A stretch of DNA of 64,000 nucleotides, from contig CALQSQ010000009.1 in the NCBI GenBank assembly GCA_943333275.1, positions 1 to 64,000 of the forward strand, read 5' to 3'. Source of the DNA: Akkermansia muciniphila. GTDB taxonomy: Bacteria > Verrucomicrobiota > Verrucomicrobiia > Verrucomicrobiales > V1-33. The notes beneath the pieces are model-generated. The model saw only the letters and a program-made list of their open reading frames with translations. It had not been told where the DNA came from and did no database searches. How positions within the stretch are numbered: position 1 is the first letter of the stretch; every line of letters begins with the position of its first letter. Below are positions 28,269-36,187 of this stretch, in pieces. The position numbers and the translations under genes are program-made.

Positions 28269-29618
28269 ATGACGGAGGTTCCCACGGCAGAAGGTGCACA
28301 GTTGGCGCAGGCTCATCGCAAACGCGCCTTGGGATTGGCGGTGGTGACGTCATTGTTTTCCAAAGGGGGCACCATTGGACTGATCCTGATCGCCATGCCG
28401 CTGGCGCGCCACGTGCTGGGGCCGGAGCGGTTTGGGGTGTTTGGTGCGTTGCAGACGTTGATGTGGTTCATGGGCATGGCGGATTTTGGGATCGGTGCGG
28501 GGCTGGCACGCCGGCTTACCGTGGCTACTTCGATGGGGGATCAGGCGGAGCAAGGGAGGGTCATGTCCACGGGATTTTTCATGATGACAGGAGTGCTATT
28601 GATCGTGGGTCTGGTGGGCGCGCTCGTGCTGTGGACGGTGCCGGTGGAGACGTTGTTTGGCAAAAATTTCGGTCCGTATGCGGACGAACTGCGTTTCAAC
28701 CTGTGGCTGGGGGGCGGAATATTTCTGAGTTTGATGATCATCGGCACCGCCTTGAAATCCCGCGAGGCGAACCATGAGATTCACATCTTCAACCTCTTTG
28801 GAGCGGTGGGAAATGTGCTGGCGGCCGGGTTGTTGTTTTTTGGAATCAAGCGGGTGCCGGAGGTTTGGTTTTTGCTGGTATCGATCTACGGCGTGCAGGT
28901 TGTCATGTGGCTGCTGAACGCCCTGCACGCCTTCCGCCAGCGGCCCTGGTTGTGGCCGCGCATCGGCAGTTTCCACCGGCCACTGGCGGGCAGTCTCGTG
29001 ATGCAGGGGATGGGGTTCTTTGTGCTGCTGGGGGTGACTCCCATCCTGGGAAGGGAAATGATCCGCTGGCTGCTGGGCCAGTATTACACGCCCACTGAGG
29101 TGGGAAATTTCACGATTTTGGCGCAGTTGGGATATTTCATCTTCGGGATGATCTTCATGATCACCTATCCGCTGAGTCCGGCGCTCGTCGACGCCACCGC
29201 CCGGCAGGACTACGCGTGGATTCGGCGGATGAACTCACGCCTCACCCGGATTGGGCTGGTGGGGGTCGTGCTGGGTCCCCTGGTCCTGGCACTGGTGGGT
29301 CCGGCGCTGGTGCGCCTGTGGTTTCAAATGGTCCTGCCGCTGGGTCCGATGGAGTTGGGGGCCTATGGGTTGTTCTTCATGCTCACTGTGTGGACGCACC
29401 TTCATTGTGTGATGCTGGCGGGCCTGGGGAAAATCCGCGCTGCTGCCGGAATCGCCACCCTGGAGGGCGTGGCGGTCTGTGTGGGAGCCTGGATCGGAGT
29501 GAAATCGCATGGCATGGTCGGAGCCTGTTTCGGAGGAGCGGCGGCCATGCTGCTCACCTCGTTTCTGTTGTTTCCACGACTGCTTCGCCAGAGCGTCCCA
29601 TCCGCATCCGTACCGTGA
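28269..29618 (+). CDS. Wzx-like polysaccharide flippase, 449 aa
   Basis: A multipass membrane protein of the MOP/polysaccharide transporter class, with about 12 helices. The N-terminal GTIGLILIAMPLARHVLGPERFGVFGALQTLMWF is characteristic of O-antigen flippases (Wzx), which move lipid-linked oligosaccharide across the inner membrane. Length is normal for the family. The start is uncertain: ATG 28269 has no ribosome-binding site ahead of it, and GGAGG lies just inside the frame. The stop overlaps the GTG start of the next gene (GTGA), so the two are coupled. The downstream Wzy/ligase-like gene supports a role in surface polysaccharide assembly. Confidence 0.82.
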   Translation: MTEVPTAEGAQLAQAHRKRALGLAVVTSLFSKGGTIGLILIAMPLARHVLGPERFGVFGALQTLMWFMGMADFGIGAGLARRLTVATSMGDQAEQGRVMSTGFFMMTGVLLIVGLVGALVLWTVPVETLFGKNFGPYADELRFNLWLGGGIFLSLMIIGTALKSREANHEIHIFNLFGAVGNVLAAGLLFFGIKRVPEVWFLLVSIYGVQVVMWLLNALHAFRQRPWLWPRIGSFHRPLAGSLVMQGMGFFVLLGVTPILGREMIRWLLGQYYTPTEVGNFTILAQLGYFIFGMIFMITYPLSPALVDATARQDYAWIRRMNSRLTRIGLVGVVLGPLVLALVGPALVRLWFQMVLPLGPMELGAYGLFFMLTVWTHLHCVMLAGLGKIRAAAGIATLEGVAVCVGAWIGVKSHGMVGACFGGAAAMLLTSFLLFPRLLRQSVPSASVP

Positions 29619-30931
29619 ATCGCATTACCCTGCTGAAAATTTTCGTCTGGCTTTACTGCCTTTCCTGGGCCTTTGATTTTCGTGGCGAGGATGGCGGGAC
29701 GTTGATTCAGTATGTGTTCTTTGCCTTCACGCTGGGCACGGCCGGGATGGTGATGCTGCTGGGAGCCAGAAGCCTGTGGATCCGGCCGGCCGGCTGGTTG
29801 ATCGTTGGCTGGAGCCTCTATCTGGCGTCCACCCTGGTGGTGGCGAAGGTCAACGGGGTCGAAATGGGCTGGTATCTGCGCAATTTGATCCCGCCACTGC
29901 TCTTGCTGCTCAGCATGTGCGTGACGCAGATCGCAGCGGGGCAGGGACTCAGCTACAAGGAGGTGCTGTATCCGATGCTCCTGGCCGGCGTCACCAATGT
30001 CCTCTGGCGGGCGGTTTACACACTTGTGATTCAGCAAACTCCCCTGGATCTCGTGCGCGTGCAGATGCTCAGCCAGTGTCTGCCCATGCTGCTGGCGTTC
30101 ACCTTTGCGGCCCTGGCGCTGCGCCTGAAATGGCCGCTGATTCCCATGCTGATTGGGTTCATCGGCATCAGTTCGTATGTGGTGAGCATCACGCGTTCGG
30201 CCGTTTTCATCATTGCCGCGGAAATGGCGATGTGTGTCGTGGCGGTCTGGCGGGCCCGGCAACTGGGGGTGCTGCCCCGGGCATTTCATAACACCAAGGT
30301 GAGGCATCTGGTCGCCGGGGTGGGGGCCTTGCTCGCGGTGCTCGTCGTGGTGGGCGTCGCCGCACCGTTTGTCTTTGAACGCTGGGCCGAACGACTTTTT
30401 AATCCCGTGGGTGGCGAGCAGAGCAGCGCCGACCCGTCAGCGTTGACGCGCTTTGCGGAAACCAAGGCCTTCATGACCCTGCTCAACGCCGAACCCGCGA
30501 CGTATCTTTACGGTCGTGGTCTGGGGGCGACCTATTACTGGGATGAATCCTACATGCCGGAGCTGGCGCAATATACCTATGGCAACGAGGACGTCTTCCG
30601 CGGCGATTACACCAACATCAATTTCCCCGGCCACTCCATCTGGACCTACGCGCTTTTCTCGGGTGGCATCATCGGCCTTGGTTTTTACGCGGGATTGTTT
30701 CTCGTCGGCACCTACTGGGCCTATCGCAGCGTGAGGCATCTGGTGGCAGTGCCCGAATACCCCCTGGAAATTGCCTTCCTGCCCTGCATCAGCCTCGTGG
30801 GTTTCCTCAGTCTCAGCCTCACCTTCAATCCGTTCATCGAACGCGCCAGTGCCATCACCATCGGCGTCATGCTGGCCTTTCCGCAGTTTTTGGTCATGGC
30901 CGCATGGCGGAAAGGGCGGAAAGGGACTTGA
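29615..30931 (+). CDS. O-antigen polymerase/ligase-like membrane protein, 438 aa
   Basis: A membrane protein with about ten helices and one large extracytoplasmic loop towards the C-terminus (about residues 270-350, with YLYGRGLGATYYWDESY and a NFPGHSIWTYAL segment). That topology and the GHS motif are typical of the Wzy/WaaL/O-antigen ligase superfamily. The start is GTG 29615, overlapping the stop of the flippase gene; the frame is open further upstream, but that part is the flippase in another frame. It probably polymerises or transfers a polysaccharide at the periplasmic face. Confidence 0.78.
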   Translation: MNRITLLKIFVWLYCLSWAFDFRGEDGGTLIQYVFFAFTLGTAGMVMLLGARSLWIRPAGWLIVGWSLYLASTLVVAKVNGVEMGWYLRNLIPPLLLLLSMCVTQIAAGQGLSYKEVLYPMLLAGVTNVLWRAVYTLVIQQTPLDLVRVQMLSQCLPMLLAFTFAALALRLKWPLIPMLIGFIGISSYVVSITRSAVFIIAAEMAMCVVAVWRARQLGVLPRAFHNTKVRHLVAGVGALLAVLVVVGVAAPFVFERWAERLFNPVGGEQSSADPSALTRFAETKAFMTLLNAEPATYLYGRGLGATYYWDESYMPELAQYTYGNEDVFRGDYTNINFPGHSIWTYALFSGGIIGLGFYAGLFLVGTYWAYRSVRHLVAVPEYPLEIAFLPCISLVGFLSLSLTFNPFIERASAITIGVMLAFPQFLVMAAWRKGRKGT

Positions 30932-30951
30932 AGGAGCGGTGAAATTTAGCG

Positions 30952-31206
30952 ATGGTGCCGCACCGCATGTTCAAGACCACCCTGCCAGAACTCATCATTT
31001 ACAACCTCTGCATTCTGCTGGGCTTGCTGGGCTGCATCTGGGTGATCCAGATTCTGCGGTTGCGGATGCGGGAGCGCCGGGCTTTGAAATATAAAATCAG
31101 CTGCGACATCTGCGGCACGCAGTTCGATGACTTCACGCAGACGCCGCTCGTGGAATGCCCGACCTGCGGCCGGCTCAATGAACGTGAGCGGATCATGGAT
31201 GTTTGA
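30952..31206 (+). CDS. Small membrane protein with zinc ribbon, 84 aa
   Basis: One transmembrane segment (about residues 13-34, IIYNLCILLGLLGCIWVIQI) is followed by a basic stretch and a zinc-ribbon module with Cys51-x2-Cys54 and Cys69-x2-Cys72 (CDICG and CPTCG). It lies 20 bases after the ligase-like gene and 45 bases before the amidotransferase gene, so all four genes from 28269 probably form one transcript. A possible AAGGAG lies about 15 bases before the ATG, which is further than usual. Family unknown; the ribbon may mediate a protein contact at the inner membrane. Confidence 0.7.
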   Translation: MVPHRMFKTTLPELIIYNLCILLGLLGCIWVIQILRLRMRERRALKYKISCDICGTQFDDFTQTPLVECPTCGRLNERERIMDV

Positions 31207-31251
31207 GGAATTTAGGTTGCCCGGCAGGCAGTCTGCTTCTTTATAGACGGC

Positions 31252-33171
31252 ATGTGTGGCATATTTGGATTCGCTGGATTCGAGGAGGAGGGGCTGCTGG
31301 CAAAAATGGCCCGCACCATGAAACATCGTGGACCCGACGGGGAGGGCTTTTACGAACAGCCCGGCTTCAGCATGGGCATGGTCCGGCTGAGCATCATCGA
31401 CCTCAGCGGGGGCTGGCAGCCGATCTACAACGAGGACCGCTCCTGCGCGATCATTCTCAATGGCGAAATATACAACTACAAGGAACTGCGCATCGAACTC
31501 GAGGCCCTCGGCCACCGCTTCTCCACCCACAGCGATACCGAAACCATCCTCCACGGCTACGAGCAATGGGGCATCGAGGGAGTGCTGGCCAAACTCAACG
31601 GCATGTTTGCCTTCTGTCTGCGTGACGAACGCCGGAAGGAATATTTCATCGCCCGGGACCGCGCCGGACAGAAGCCGCTCTACTGGCACCGCGCCCACGG
31701 CCGGCTGCTCTTTGCGAGCGAGGCGAAATCCCTCCTGCAGAGTCAGCACGTCAGCGCCACGCCCAACGTCGCCGCCATCGATGCCTATCTCGGCCTTCGA
31801 AATGTCCCCGAGCCGCAGACGATGTTTGAAGGCATCGAGAAACTCCGCGCCGCCCATTATCTGCATGGCAAGGCCGACGGCAGCATTTCCATCAAACGCT
31901 ACTGGGACATCGTCCTCAGCGATGGGAAACATTACCGCTCCGACGACGAATATTACGAGGAATTGAAATCCCTCTGGGACGATGCCGTCACCCTCTGCAT
32001 GCGCAGCGATGTCCCCGTCGGCGCCTACCTCAGCGGCGGCGTGGACTCCAGCCTCGTCGTCGCCGACATGATGCGCCACAGCAGCAACGTCAATACCTAC
32101 AGCATCGGCTTCGGCTCCCCGCAGGATGAAACCAAGGACGCCGCAGAGACCGCCAGATTCCTCGGCACCAACCACCACGAGATCATCTGCGAGGCGCATG
32201 ACTTCAATCTCCTGCGCAAGATCGTCTGGCACATGGACCGCCCGGTGGGCGATGCCCTCATCATCGCCTTTTACAAACTCGCCGAAGGTGCCAGCAAGGA
32301 CCTGAAAGTCGTCCTCGGTGGCGAAGGTGCGGATGAAATTTTCGCCGGCTACTCGTTCCAAAAAGTCATCAGCAAGGTGGAAGGCTTCCGCCGCAAGTTC
32401 GGCGGCTTCGCCGTCAGCCATCTCGCCGCCAATGCCTTCGCCGCCACGCCCCATGCGTTGCTGAATAAATTTTTTGAGTTCCCCGCCGACCTCGGCAGCC
32501 AGGGGAAGAAGCGCGTCGTCGAGTTCCTCCGCAACTACCCGCGCCGCGATGCCATGAAAAACTTCGTCGCCCTGCGCACCCTCTGGTCGCAGGACGACCG
32601 CCGCAGCATTTACAACAGCGACAAATTCAAACACCTCGCCACCGAAGCCTGGATCCCCCCGGTGCGCGATACCTCCGGCCCCTTCCTCGACCAGCTCCTG
32701 AAACTCCAGTTCGACGAATGGCTCCAAGACTGGGCCCTCATCCGCCAGGACAAGAACACCATGGCCCACAGCCTCGAATACCGCCTCCCGTTCCTGGACC
32801 ACCGGCTCATCGAACTCGCCTTCCGCATGCCCCCGCACCTCAAGGTGCGCGGCAACGAGGACAAATGGATCGAACGCAAACTCGCCGACGAAGCCTTCGC
32901 CAAAATGCCCCGCAACAAACCCGGCCACCGCCCGAAGATCCCCTTCTTCCTCCCCCTCGACTTCTTCTTCGAACACCCCGAATTCAAAGCCCTCGTCGCC
33001 GACACCCTCAGCGAGACCCAGCTCAAGAAACGCGGCTACTTCGACCCCGCACGCGTCCGCTGGCTCATTGGGAAAATGGAGACCCGGGAATTCGTCTATT
33101 TGAAACAAGTCATGAGCCTCGTCATCCTGGAACTCTGGCACCGCGTCTTCGTGGACGGTGAAGGGGCGTAG
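31252..33171 (+). CDS. asnB: Asparagine synthase-type glutamine amidotransferase
   Basis: A 639-aa class II glutamine amidotransferase. The mature N-terminus begins MCGIFGFAG with catalytic Cys2; RGPDGEGFYEQ and LNGEIYNYKEL belong to the glutaminase domain. The synthetase domain carries the pyrophosphate-binding loop SGGVDSS at residues 261-267 and the later GEGADEIFAGY segment. It converts aspartate to asparagine, or amidates another carboxylate, with ATP and glutamine. AsnB paralogues are frequent in exopolysaccharide clusters, where some amidate sugar acids, and its place behind the flippase and ligase genes favours that role. The C-terminal region is longer than in E. coli AsnB (554 aa). 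Confidence 0.9.
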   Translation: MCGIFGFAGFEEEGLLAKMARTMKHRGPDGEGFYEQPGFSMGMVRLSIIDLSGGWQPIYNEDRSCAIILNGEIYNYKELRIELEALGHRFSTHSDTETILHGYEQWGIEGVLAKLNGMFAFCLRDERRKEYFIARDRAGQKPLYWHRAHGRLLFASEAKSLLQSQHVSATPNVAAIDAYLGLRNVPEPQTMFEGIEKLRAAHYLHGKADGSISIKRYWDIVLSDGKHYRSDDEYYEELKSLWDDAVTLCMRSDVPVGAYLSGGVDSSLVVADMMRHSSNVNTYSIGFGSPQDETKDAAETARFLGTNHHEIICEAHDFNLLRKIVWHMDRPVGDALIIAFYKLAEGASKDLKVVLGGEGADEIFAGYSFQKVISKVEGFRRKFGGFAVSHLAANAFAATPHALLNKFFEFPADLGSQGKKRVVEFLRNYPRRDAMKNFVALRTLWSQDDRRSIYNSDKFKHLATEAWIPPVRDTSGPFLDQLLKLQFDEWLQDWALIRQDKNTMAHSLEYRLPFLDHRLIELAFRMPPHLKVRGNEDKWIERKLADEAFAKMPRNKPGHRPKIPFFLPLDFFFEHPEFKALVADTLSETQLKKRGYFDPARVRWLIGKMETREFVYLKQVMSLVILELWHRVFVDGEGA

Positions 33172-33232
33172 CGTCGAAACTGAGCGACGTGGGCGCCAGC
33201 CCGCGTTCGCTCCAGTGAATGGTTCGGCTTTG

Positions 33233-33679
33233 TCATCCTGCAAGATCCAGACGCTTGATTTTCCCATCTGTGCCAATCAAAGCCTTAATGATGTGGCCTG
33301 AATCCTCAAGGTGCGGCTCATCAATCCATAAGCTCACGCTGCCGTCTGGCTTTAAATCTACGGATGACAACTTGAGCCGGTGCAGCACAGTATCGACATC
33401 CAGTGCTGGTCTCTCCTCAAACCACTGGTGGAGATCGGAGCAAATCCAAACCGCGACCTGTCGCAAATACGCAGCGATCTGCGGTAGTATCATCTGCAAA
33501 CCATCGCAGTATGTATCAACAATCTCCGTGATGTGGAGACCCGGAACTTGATCCGGCCGGTATGTGTTCAAGCTCAGCGGAACTTTGACTCCGCCGTGGT
33601 CAAGCATTCCCGCCCAACGCCACTCATCGGGCCTCAGGACGAGAATTCCAAAAACCGGATGCTTCATTTCTCTAGCCAT
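33233..33679 (-). CDS. DUF2262-like protein, 148 aa
   Basis: The N-terminus (FGILVLRPDEWRWAGMLDHGGVKVPLSLNTY) and C-terminus (SSVDLKPDGSVSLWIDE followed by DSGHIIKALIGTDGKI) match the beginning and end pattern of DUF2262 proteins, in which a short beta-sheet measures about 150 residues. An AAGGAG five bases before ATG 33679 supports the start. DUF2262 proteins recur in polymorphic-toxin immunity loci, so an immunity role is possible, but no toxin gene is next to it. It lies 45 bases downstream of the membrane-anchored gene at 33725 on the same strand. Confidence 0.55.
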   Translation of the reverse strand: MAREMKHPVFGILVLRPDEWRWAGMLDHGGVKVPLSLNTYRPDQVPGLHITEIVDTYCDGLQMILPQIAAYLRQVAVWICSDLHQWFEERPALDVDTVLHRLKLSSVDLKPDGSVSLWIDEPHLEDSGHIIKALIGTDGKIKRLDLAG

Positions 33680-33724
33680 ATTCGCTCCTTCAAAGGGACA
33701 TTCAATTTACCGCTGGTATCAATT

Positions 33725-34420
33725 TCATGGGTCTGGCAAAATTTCAGAAGAGTGGAGGAGAGCGAACGCCCACAAGGCCTCTCCGCATGTGTCAAAGCCT
33801 TCGGCCAACGACGATTGCTCTGCCGCGGGCCTCTTCTGACTGAGTTGTTCTGCGAGGGTTTCATAATCGTCTTCTGAGATCTCTCCCCTGTCATAGCGTG
33901 AATAAAGGAGTTCGTCCTCCTCATCAATCAGCTTAATCATGCGCAATGCTTTGGCACATCCCTTCAATCCAACTTCCTCCATTTCAGGAATCAGGCGCAA
34001 GCCCAGTCCACTGTCCTCAGAGAGGTTTCCCGAGTTCTCGCAGCCGCAAAAAAAGCAATTCAGTGTCCGAATCACCCACTCCGGGCGGCTCATGTGGTTG
34101 AGTTCACTTGGCCTGTCGTCATCGAACCCAACGGAAATTCCCTGTGCTTTGAAGCGATCGTCGAGTGCTTGGTGGATCAGGTAAACCTTATGGCTCGCGT
34201 CTCCAGTCGAGTTGGCAATGTGGCTGAATGCAGTTGAAGCCATGGAAGAGCCATTCTTCGTTGTTGGCGATGCGATGTGTGGCTTCATCAATTCTGGCTT
34301 GTCTGGAGACTTATCTAAATGGTGCGCAGGAAGGGCAACTCGTGAATACGATCTCCAAGCGATGACGCCCGTCGCGAGAAGCCCGACCGAAAGTAACGCA
34401 AACTGGAAAAGGCGCTTCAT
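33725..34420 (-). CDS. Membrane-anchored hypothetical protein, 231 aa
   Basis: ATG 34420 gives an N-terminal signal anchor (MKRLFQFALLSVGLLATGVIAW). The rest is polar and probably extracytoplasmic. It includes a Cys-rich patch CFFCGCENS around residue 120 and a helical acidic stretch (MIKLIDEEDELLYSRYDRGEISEDDYETLAEQL). I do not recognise a family. The frame is open upstream through the repeat array to beyond 34700, but that part is repeat sequence and should not be counted. It is followed by the DUF2262 gene, probably as an operon. No clear Shine-Dalgarno sequence. Confidence 0.6.
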   Translation of the reverse strand: MKRLFQFALLSVGLLATGVIAWRSYSRVALPAHHLDKSPDKPELMKPHIASPTTKNGSSMASTAFSHIANSTGDASHKVYLIHQALDDRFKAQGISVGFDDDRPSELNHMSRPEWVIRTLNCFFCGCENSGNLSEDSGLGLRLIPEMEEVGLKGCAKALRMIKLIDEEDELLYSRYDRGEISEDDYETLAEQLSQKRPAAEQSSLAEGFDTCGEALWAFALLHSSEILPDP

Positions 34421-34651
34421 TTGGGAGCCGAACAGTGTTAATACGTGTCCACTCTGGATGCTATGCAGATTTTGGGTTTGGACGCTGAGCAACGGGGTGG
34501 GGTGGGCATTTGTTCGGGCGAGTGTGGCAAACAGTGACCCACAGTGTCCGAAATGGGGAGGCAAGTCAAAGCCAAAACCGTCCAAGCGAGCAGGCGCACA
34601 GCGTCCATTGGCCTCGGGCCCATTGTGTATCGTAGATGAAGGCCGTGGTGG

Positions 34652-34894
34652 CCCCGGCATCGATCCCAAGTTGCAGTTCAACGCCGGGGAATCCCCGGCA
34701 CCGAAGGCGAGTTGCAATTCGATGCCGGGGAATCCCCGACATCAATGGCGAGTTGCAATTTAACGCCGGGGAATCCCCGGCATCGAAGGCGAGCTGCAAT
34801 TTAACGACGGGGAATCCCCGGAATTAAAGGCGAGCTGCAATTCGACACCAGGGAATCCCCGGCGTCGAGGGCGAGTTGCAATTCAACGCCGGGG
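34652..34894. repeat. 41-bp tandem array of hairpin-forming units, about 5.9 copies
   Basis: Five full 41-bp units begin at 34669, 34710, 34751, 34792 and 34833; a partial sixth runs 34874-34894, and a degenerate fragment (34652-34668) precedes the first. Each unit holds a near-palindrome, consensus GCCGGGGAATCCCCGGC, preceded by AGTTGCAATTCAAC-like and followed by ATCGAAGGCG-like sequence. Copies 1 and 3 have the most complete hairpins; copies 2, 4 and 5 carry one to three changes in the stem. There are no unique spacers, so this is not a CRISPR array. It fills most of the 581-base gap between genes at 34420 and 35002, together with a 7-bp inverted repeat (34906-34912 with 34930-34936). Confidence 0.95.
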
Positions 34895-35001
34895 CTTCAT
34901 TTTCTCATTTACGAGAACCTCACTTCGTGGTAAATGGGCGCACGGTCTGCAAGACATTCCGTTTTGCGGCATCGTTCCAACTATTACCTACCTAAAAAAC
35001 T

Positions 35002-35724
35002 ATGGAAAATTGGCAATTCGCACACAACACGTTCGTCTCCGTCACGGCCACGAGCTACAAGCTGATGAACATTCTGCTCTCCGATCACAACACGCGGATC
35101 GGGGCGATCACGGGGGATTCGGACTTTATGGCCATGGTCTCGCGGACGACGCCGGTGAAGACGGCTTGGGATACGGCCTACACCGCGTGGATCAGCAGCA
35201 AGGCGACTTACAAAGGACGCACGGAACTCTGGGAAGCGAAGTTGGCGGACCTTTCCTCCCTGCGCATCAAGCAATGGGACATCGCGATTCAAGGCGTGTT
35301 CCTGGACGGGACGGGCGACTACACCATCCTCCTGCCCAACGGCCGCGGCCCTTTCCAAAAAGGTGCCTATGACCTGCGCCTGGCCGAAGTCAAAGCCCTG
35401 CAAAACCGCCTGCTCGCCGTGACCCCCGCCGTGCCCGCCCTCACCACGCTGGCCGCGACCATCGGCACCTACCACACGGAAATGAAAACCCTGCGCGATG
35501 CCCAGCAGGCCGCCGAGCAAGCCGTGGACAACAACGCCGCCCTGCTGGAAATCCAACGCCTCGCCGCCGCCGCCATGATGTATAAAAACCTGGGCCGCCT
35601 GATGGAAAAGTACTCGGACACCCCGGTGCGCGTGGAGGACTTCTACGACATGAACTACATCCGCGACGGCGCGGCCGCCCCCCCGGAGGACGTGCCGCCG
35701 CCCGTTCCCCCTCCGGTGCCGTAA
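35002..35724 (+). CDS. Unrecognised protein with proline-rich tail, 240 aa
   Basis: I do not recognise this protein. It has no signal peptide or membrane segment. It is predominantly helical, with regularly spaced Trp and aromatic residues in the first half (WDTAYTAWISSKATYKGR, LWEAKLADL), a loop PNGRGPFQKGAYDLR near residue 120, then long helices with heptad-like spacing (about 125-205). It ends in an acidic/proline tail (PPEDVPPPVPPPVP). The gene is isolated: a 41-bp repeat array lies upstream, and a MITE-like element begins 12 bases after its stop. Codon use matches the rest of the window. A structural or scaffold role would suit the composition but is only a guess. Confidence 0.72.
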   Translation: MENWQFAHNTFVSVTATSYKLMNILLSDHNTRIGAITGDSDFMAMVSRTTPVKTAWDTAYTAWISSKATYKGRTELWEAKLADLSSLRIKQWDIAIQGVFLDGTGDYTILLPNGRGPFQKGAYDLRLAEVKALQNRLLAVTPAVPALTTLAATIGTYHTEMKTLRDAQQAAEQAVDNNAALLEIQRLAAAAMMYKNLGRLMEKYSDTPVRVEDFYDMNYIRDGAAAPPEDVPPPVPPPVP

Positions 35725-35785
35725 ACAAGCCCTAGGGAAGCGTTGATTGAAGCGGGGTGCCTTTCAGGCCAACGGCCTGACCCAA

Positions 35786-35930
35786 GCCAGCCCAGGGCAA
35801 CGCCCTGGGTTACTGAGGAAGGAAATCTCAGCCCTGAAGGGGCGGCCCATCCGGGGTGGTGGCGCTTGTGACGCCCCTGCAGGGCTGCATTCCATGTGGA
35901 TCCTGACCCAGGGCGTTGCCCTGGGCTGGC
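35786..35930. repeat. 145-bp imperfect palindrome with REP-like hairpins
   Basis: The 59-base arms 35786-35844 and 35872-35930 are inverted copies. The outer 25 bases pair perfectly, the middle is diverged, and the inner 15 bases differ at one position. Each arm itself contains a hairpin: CCCAGGGCAACGCCCTGGG at 35791-35809 and its inverse at 35907-35925. Cognate short palindromes, CAGGCCAACGGCCTG (35765-35779) and CAGGGCGTTGCCCTG (35937-35951), flank the pair. This resembles bacterial REP/BIME elements. Confidence 0.9.
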
Positions 35931-35959
35931 ATGTTTCAGGGCGTTGCCCTGGAGAACCC

Positions 35960-36019
35960 GCGCACCCGTTGGGGCTGATGCGCACCGGTTCGGGCTGATG
36001 CGCACCCATTGGTGCTGAT
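35960..36019. repeat. Three tandem 20-bp repeats
   Basis: Units GCGCACCCGTTGGGGCTGAT, GCGCACCGGTTCGGGCTGAT and GCGCACCCATTGGTGCTGAT follow each other without gaps. They lie inside the MITE-like element, right of the large palindrome. Confidence 0.95.
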
Positions 36020-36187
36020 GAATGGCACTGGCGCGCTTAGATTCCCAGCGCCTCAAAGTTCCCCCTGAATCTTTAATCAGCGCTTCCTTATTTCGCCAAC
36101 CCCGCCCAGCGCGTTTCCTTCATCGGGGGCGCGCTGGTTGCGTACGCAGGGGTGGGGTGGTCATGCGTTGTTGCCTTTATGCCGGCC

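Larger units (their letters stand above)
35736..36087. mobile_element. MITE-like element with 17-bp imperfect terminal inverted repeats
   Basis: GGAAGCGTTGATTGAAG at 35736-35752 and the reverse complement of 36071-36087 (GGAAGCGCTGATTAAAG) match at 15 of 17 positions. Between them are a 145-bp nested palindrome (35786-35930), two further short palindromes (35765-35779 and 35937-35951) and three 20-bp tandem repeats (35960-36019). No transposase frame is present. The element begins 12 bases after the stop of the 240-aa gene. No target-site duplication is evident at the outer edges. The whole gap 35725-36187 is non-coding in my reading. Confidence 0.6.

Noticed and set aside
30946-33276. A 776-codon open frame on the minus strand
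   Set aside because: It lies antisense to the asnB gene, whose GATase and synthetase motifs are unmistakable; the antisense product has Glu/Phe/Gly-rich composition typical of reverse readings of high-GC genes.
34421-34717. Upstream extension of the 231-aa membrane-anchored protein through the repeat array
   Set aside because: The extension translates repeat sequence; the signal anchor begins at ATG 34420.
34652-34894. Possible CRISPR array
   Set aside because: The units are contiguous 41-bp repeats with conserved sequence throughout; there are no unique spacers and no cas genes in the window.
35655-36056. 133-codon minus-strand frame in the repeat region
   Set aside because: It is a translation of the palindromes and tandem repeats of the MITE-like element.
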